Assembly: GCA_039922495.1 (NCBI GenBank) | Contig: JBDTEO010000028.1 | Location: 62,001-126,000, forward strand | Direction of reading: 5' to 3' | DNA from: JALYYC01 sp039922495 | GTDB taxonomy: Bacteria; Chloroflexota; Dormibacteria; CF-121 | Length of the DNA: 64,000 nt | Shown: positions 60,639 through 64,000 of the stretch, piece by piece | Numbering within the stretch: the stretch's first letter is position 1 | How the letters are laid out: each line of letters opens with the position of its first letter | Notes under the pieces: generated by a model | What the model was told of the DNA's origin: nothing | Seen by the model: the letters and a program-made list of their open reading frames with translations, nothing else | Databases searched by the model: none | Translations under genes and position numbers: made by a program

Positions 60639-61256
60639 TCAGACGATACCGGTTATCACGAGCCAGAGTCCGAGCGCGACGAGCAGTGCCGCCAGTGCGG
60701 ATCGAACCCACATGCTGACCCTGGCCCCGGCTCGACGCACGCCGGCGCCACCGAGCAATACGACGGTCCCGTCCCCCAACGCCACCCCGACGGTCAGGGC
60801 AAGCGCCGCCAGTAACGCCGCGCCGGCGCCGCCTTGTTTGGAGGCCGAGGTGAGAAGCGAGGATGCCGCGGTGGCGAGAAATAGATAGGTCCCCGGGTTG
60901 AGGATGACCGCGAAAACGCCGCGAAGAGCCGGAGGAAGACGTCGACGCTCGACCGGGTCATTCGTGCTTGCGTTCCGGGTTCGGAAGCCATCGACGCCGA
61001 GCCAGATCAGCAACGCGCCACCGGCGATCTTGAGGATCCGAAGCGCCAGCCCGCCGGGGGCGACCAGCGCGACGCCCAGTGCGAGCGCAATCAGCAGCGC
61101 CGCCAGGCTCAGGTTGGCGCCGGCCTGGGCGCGAAAGCCGCGACCGGTGCCACCCCGAATCGACTCAGCCAGAAGAATCGCCTGCACTGGCCCCGGGGCT
61201 CCGGCCAGCGCAATACCTAATCCGAGGCCGCCAAGCACGGGCGGCAGCACCGACAT
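60639..61256 (-). CDS. LysE-family amino acid exporter
   Basis: 205 aa with six hydrophobic helices. LGLGIALAGAPGPVQAILLA and GRGFRAQAGANLSLAALLIA are the LysE/RhtB signature, and FAVILNPGTYLFLATAAS the second conserved loop (usually NPK). It lies between hemL and asd; a role in exporting threonine or lysine-family amino acids is inferred. Confidence 0.85.
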   Translation of the reverse strand: MSVLPPVLGGLGLGIALAGAPGPVQAILLAESIRGGTGRGFRAQAGANLSLAALLIALALGVALVAPGGLALRILKIAGGALLIWLGVDGFRTRNASTNDPVERRRLPPALRGVFAVILNPGTYLFLATAASSLLTSASKQGGAGAALLAALALTVGVALGDGTVVLLGGAGVRRAGARVSMWVRSALAALLVALGLWLVITGIV

Positions 61257-62537
61257 CTAAACGGAGAGCGACGCCTCGAGGAAGCTCAGCGCCTCGTCGT
61301 CGTGCGCCACTGAGACGAAGGCGGCTTCGAATTGCGACGGCGGCAGCAAGACGCCTTGCTCCCTCAGCCGGCCGAACCAGCTGGCGAACTGCGAGACATC
61401 GGCGCGCTTCGCCGAGGCGTAGTCGCGCGCCGGCTTGGCTGTGAAGAACGGCGTGAACATCGATCCAACGCGATTCACCTTCAGCGGGACGTCGGCCCGC
61501 CGTCCGGCACGCTCAAAGGCCGAGGCTGCCCGCGCTCCCGACGCCTCGAGCTGGTGATAGACCGCGGCGTCGAGTGCTTCGAGGGTCGCGATCCCGGCCG
61601 ACACCGCCAGCGGATTCCCGGACAGCGTCCCCGCCTGGTACACGGGTCCGGCCGGCGCGACCTGCTCCATCAAATCGCGACGCCCCCCATAGCCGCCGAT
61701 CGGCAATCCACCGCCGAGCACCTTGCCCAGACAGGTGAGATCGGGCGTCACGCCATAGAGCTCCTGCGCACCGCCGCGCGCGACCCGGAATCCGGTGATC
61801 ACCTCGTCGAAGATCAAGAGCGCGCCGGCATCGCGGGTGAGGCGCCGGAGGCCTTCGAGAAATCCCGGCTCGGGCGGGACCACGCCCATATTGCCGGCGA
61901 TCGGCTCCACGATCACCGCCGCGATCTGGTCGGGCCACCGTTCGAGGACCGCCGTGACTTCCGGCAACTCGTTGTAGGCGACCACCAACGTGTCCTGCGC
62001 GGTGCCATCGGTGATGCCTGGCGTGCCGGGGATGCCGAGCGTCGCGACGCCCGAGCCCGCCTCGACCAGCAACGAATCGGCGTGACCGTGGTAGCCGCCC
62101 GCGAACTTGACCAGCTTCGGGCGCCCGGTGACGCCGCGCGCCAGCCGGATCGCGGACATGGCGGCTTCGGTTCCCGAGCTGACGAGCCGCAGCATCTCGA
62201 TGCTCGGCATCCGCTCGCAGACGATCTCCGCCAGGCGCACCTCAGCCTCCGTCGGCGCGCCATAGGTCCAGCCGCGGTCGATCTGCGCGATCAACGCCTC
62301 GACCACGACCTGCGGCCGGTGACCCAGGATCAAGGGTCCCCAGGAACAGACGAGATCCAGGTAGCGGTTGCCGTCGACGTCCCAGATCCACGGCCCCTGC
62401 CCGCGCGCCATGAAGGGTGGCTCGCCGCCGACGGCGCGATAGGCGCGCACCGGACTGTTGACCCCGCCCGGGATCAGGCGCAACGCCTGCTCGAGGAGCG
62501 CCTGCGAACGGCTAGTCAGCGTTCTGGCGGAGGGCAC
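61257..62537 (-). CDS. hemL: Glutamate-1-semialdehyde 2,1-aminomutase
   Basis: 426 aa. PLP enzyme making 5-aminolevulinate. IPGGVNSPVRAYRAVGGEPP, LRLVSSGTEAAMSAIRLARG, LLIFDEVITGFRVARGG, and PLP lysine in LTCLGKVLGGGLPIGGYGG. Its start overlaps the end of hemA by 26 nt; together they form the C5 tetrapyrrole route. Confidence 0.95.
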   Translation of the reverse strand: MPSARTLTSRSQALLEQALRLIPGGVNSPVRAYRAVGGEPPFMARGQGPWIWDVDGNRYLDLVCSWGPLILGHRPQVVVEALIAQIDRGWTYGAPTEAEVRLAEIVCERMPSIEMLRLVSSGTEAAMSAIRLARGVTGRPKLVKFAGGYHGHADSLLVEAGSGVATLGIPGTPGITDGTAQDTLVVAYNELPEVTAVLERWPDQIAAVIVEPIAGNMGVVPPEPGFLEGLRRLTRDAGALLIFDEVITGFRVARGGAQELYGVTPDLTCLGKVLGGGLPIGGYGGRRDLMEQVAPAGPVYQAGTLSGNPLAVSAGIATLEALDAAVYHQLEASGARAASAFERAGRRADVPLKVNRVGSMFTPFFTAKPARDYASAKRADVSQFASWFGRLREQGVLLPPSQFEAAFVSVAHDDEALSFLEASLSV

Positions 62538-63720
62538 GGATTTCGCTGTCGAGGAACTTGTTGGTCAGGGAGTCGGCCAGCGCCTGCATCGCCTGCCGCG
62601 TCGCGGTCTCTTCCCGCGGCACCCGCGCCAGGTGGCGGCCGAGTTCGGCATCGCGTAGCCCGTTGACGCGCTCCACCAGCGCGCTGATGGCGGGCGCGGC
62701 ATCCCGAGCCGCCCACGCCTGCCGGGTCCGGTCCACCTCCTCCGCGATGATCTGCTCCGCCGGGCCGATGGCGGTGGCGCGATTCGCCAGGTTCGAGGCG
62801 GCAATGGTCCGGAGATCGTCGATATCAAACAGCTGGACGCCGGCGACATGCGCCGCATCTGGCGCGACATCGCGGGGGACCGCGAGGTCGATGACCAGGA
62901 GCGGGCGACCGGCTCGACGCGCCTGCCAGCTCTCGACCTGCCTGGCGTCGAACAGCGGGGTGGCCGCGCTGCTGGCCGACATCATGATGTCCACCGATCC
63001 GATCACGTCCTCGATCGCCTCGAAGGCGATGGCCTCGGCGCCCAGGCGAGCGGCGACCCGGTCCGCCCGTTGGCGCGTCCGCGATGTCAGGAAAACATGG
63101 CCGATTCGCCGCTTCCGCAACAGGCCGAGCGCCACCTGGCTGATGGTGCCGGCGCCGACCATCAGGAGGTTGCGACCCGCGAGGTCCCCCAGCGATTCGC
63201 GCGCACTGGCGACGGCGGCGTGCGCAACCGAGACCGGCCGTCGACCGAGTGATGTTTCATGGCGAACCCGCTTGCCGGCCCGGATGGCGCCCTGCATGAT
63301 GACCTGCAGTCGGGCGTCCACGACGCCGGATTCGCGCGAACGCGCCAGCGCGTCCTTGACCTGGCCGAGAATCTGCGCTTCGCCGACCACCATCGACTCG
63401 AGCCCGGCCGCGACCCGAAAGAGGTGCGTCATCGCGGTGGCGTCCGACAACCCGTACGCATGCCGGCGCCAGGTCTCGAAGGAGAGCTCGTGCGGCCACT
63501 GGCCGAAGGCCTCGAACAGGTCGGTGGGTGCATCATCCGCCGGCGCGACGGCGTACAACTCGGTCCGATTGCAGGTCGAGAGCAGCACGCCACTCTCGAT
63601 CAGGTCGCGGTCGACGAGCCGCTGGATACATGCCGCCATGCCCGACTCGGGTACGACGGCCCGCTCCCGCACCTCGACCGGTGCGGTCTTATGACTGAGC
63701 CCGACTACGACGAATTTCAC
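62512..63720 (-). CDS. hemA: Glutamyl-tRNA reductase
   Basis: 402 aa from GTG 63720. VVGLSHKTAPVEVRERAVVP, catalytic Cys in GVLLSTCNRTELYAVAP, GEAQILGQVKDALARSRESG, NADPH-binding NLLMVGAGTISQVALGLLRK. Usual length. Divergent from the lipoprotein gene at 63761 with 40 nt between. Confidence 0.95.
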   Translation of the reverse strand: MKFVVVGLSHKTAPVEVRERAVVPESGMAACIQRLVDRDLIESGVLLSTCNRTELYAVAPADDAPTDLFEAFGQWPHELSFETWRRHAYGLSDATAMTHLFRVAAGLESMVVGEAQILGQVKDALARSRESGVVDARLQVIMQGAIRAGKRVRHETSLGRRPVSVAHAAVASARESLGDLAGRNLLMVGAGTISQVALGLLRKRRIGHVFLTSRTRQRADRVAARLGAEAIAFEAIEDVIGSVDIMMSASSAATPLFDARQVESWQARRAGRPLLVIDLAVPRDVAPDAAHVAGVQLFDIDDLRTIAASNLANRATAIGPAEQIIAEEVDRTRQAWAARDAAPAISALVERVNGLRDAELGRHLARVPREETATRQAMQALADSLTNKFLDSEIRALRQNAD

Positions 63721-63760
63721 GCGATTTTCACGCTAGCATACGAGCGCATAATCACCGTGG

Positions 63761-64000
63761 ATGAGAGCCGCGACACCAGTGGCCTTGCTGGCCGCGATGC
63801 TGGCCGCGATGCTGGCCGCGTGCACGACGGCGCAACCGGCCCAATCCGGTGTGACGTACCAGACCTATACCTATAGGTGCTGCGAGAACGGTGAGACGAT
63901 GCAGGTCTGGCACCCGGGCGAGCGCCGCACAATCAAATGGACGGTGGTGCCTGCTGCACGGAGCGGCTCAGCGAGCGGTACGCCCGTTGTGATCACCACG
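63761..64000 (+). CDS. Predicted lipoprotein, 5' part only
   Basis: Eighty codons to the window edge. Signal peptide with a repeated Leu-Ala-Ala-Met segment and lipobox MLAAC (Cys21), then VTYQTYTYRCCENGETMQVW and HPGERRTIKWTVVP. A CATAAT box ends 8 nt before the ATG, suggesting leaderless transcription. No family recognised; Cys-Cys pair may form disulfides. Confidence 0.75.
   Translation, partial: MRAATPVALLAAMLAAMLAACTTAQPAQSGVTYQTYTYRCCENGETMQVWHPGERRTIKWTVVPAARSGSASGTPVVITT

Overview
The window is a GC-rich (roughly two-thirds G+C), gene-dense bacterial chromosome segment with no rRNA, tRNA or CRISPR that I can see. An LPXTG sorting-signal remnant, lipobox lipoproteins, GlpP-type antiterminators, many LuxR regulators and several promoters of the leaderless kind (a -10 box 7-9 nt before the ATG) point to a monoderm Terrabacteria lineage. 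Chloroflexota or Candidatus Dormibacterota would fit; this placement is an inference from gene content, not a phylogeny.

Layout. (1) 1-20495: the 3' end of a LuxR regulator, then a large surface-polysaccharide locus. It holds a CDP-sugar branch (rfbF, rfbG, C-methyltransferase, RmlC-like cupin, CmcI-like protein, DegT aminotransferase), a dTDP-rhamnose branch (rfbB, rfbD), UDP-glucose dehydrogenase plus UDP-xylose-synthase-like SDR, a Wzx-like flippase, four glycosyltransferases (one internally truncated), a GT39-like membrane protein and an FAD oxidoreductase. (2) 20809-23773: sigA overlapping dnaG. (3) 23841-37388: a glycerol/dihydroxyacetone regulon. On the minus strand two tandem GlpP-like antiterminators are followed by a promoter, a leader terminator hairpin, glpF, dhaK, dhaL, glpK, an intercistronic hairpin, glpA, glpB, glpC, dhaM, a SHOCT protein and an aldo/keto reductase. 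Divergent HPr and Enzyme I can feed phosphate to DhaM; no sugar permease of the PTS is present. (4) 37394-41557: a tandem-repeat protein with an LQxxxGNRA motif, a HemK-like methyltransferase and a membrane-bound spermidine-synthase-like protein. (5) 41558-43166: an AT-rich island with mobile mystery proteins A and B (Xre regulator and Fic protein), three matching operators, and a decayed aminoglycoside kinase.

(6) 43267-47741: threonine synthase, homoserine dehydrogenase and unknown envelope proteins. (7) 47789-50184: two HTH-only LuxR genes, a PAS-LuxR gene, a frameshifted MEDS-domain gene and a damaged small ORF. (8) 50204-56280: DUF5996 protein, a secreted-looking HEXXH protein with an LQxxxGNRA motif, pirin and a xylFGH-type ABC transporter. 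(9) 56411-64000: the LPXTG remnant, a CPBP protease, thrB, lysC, asd, a LysE exporter, hemL, hemA and the 5' end of a lipoprotein gene. A GC-rich hairpin repeat occurs at five intergenic sites.

The best candidate for something new is the glycerol regulon logic (paired GlpP proteins, leader terminator, and a PTS apparently serving only dihydroxyacetone). Next come the three-operator Fic module and the two orphan proteins carrying the motif of contractile-injection cargo.
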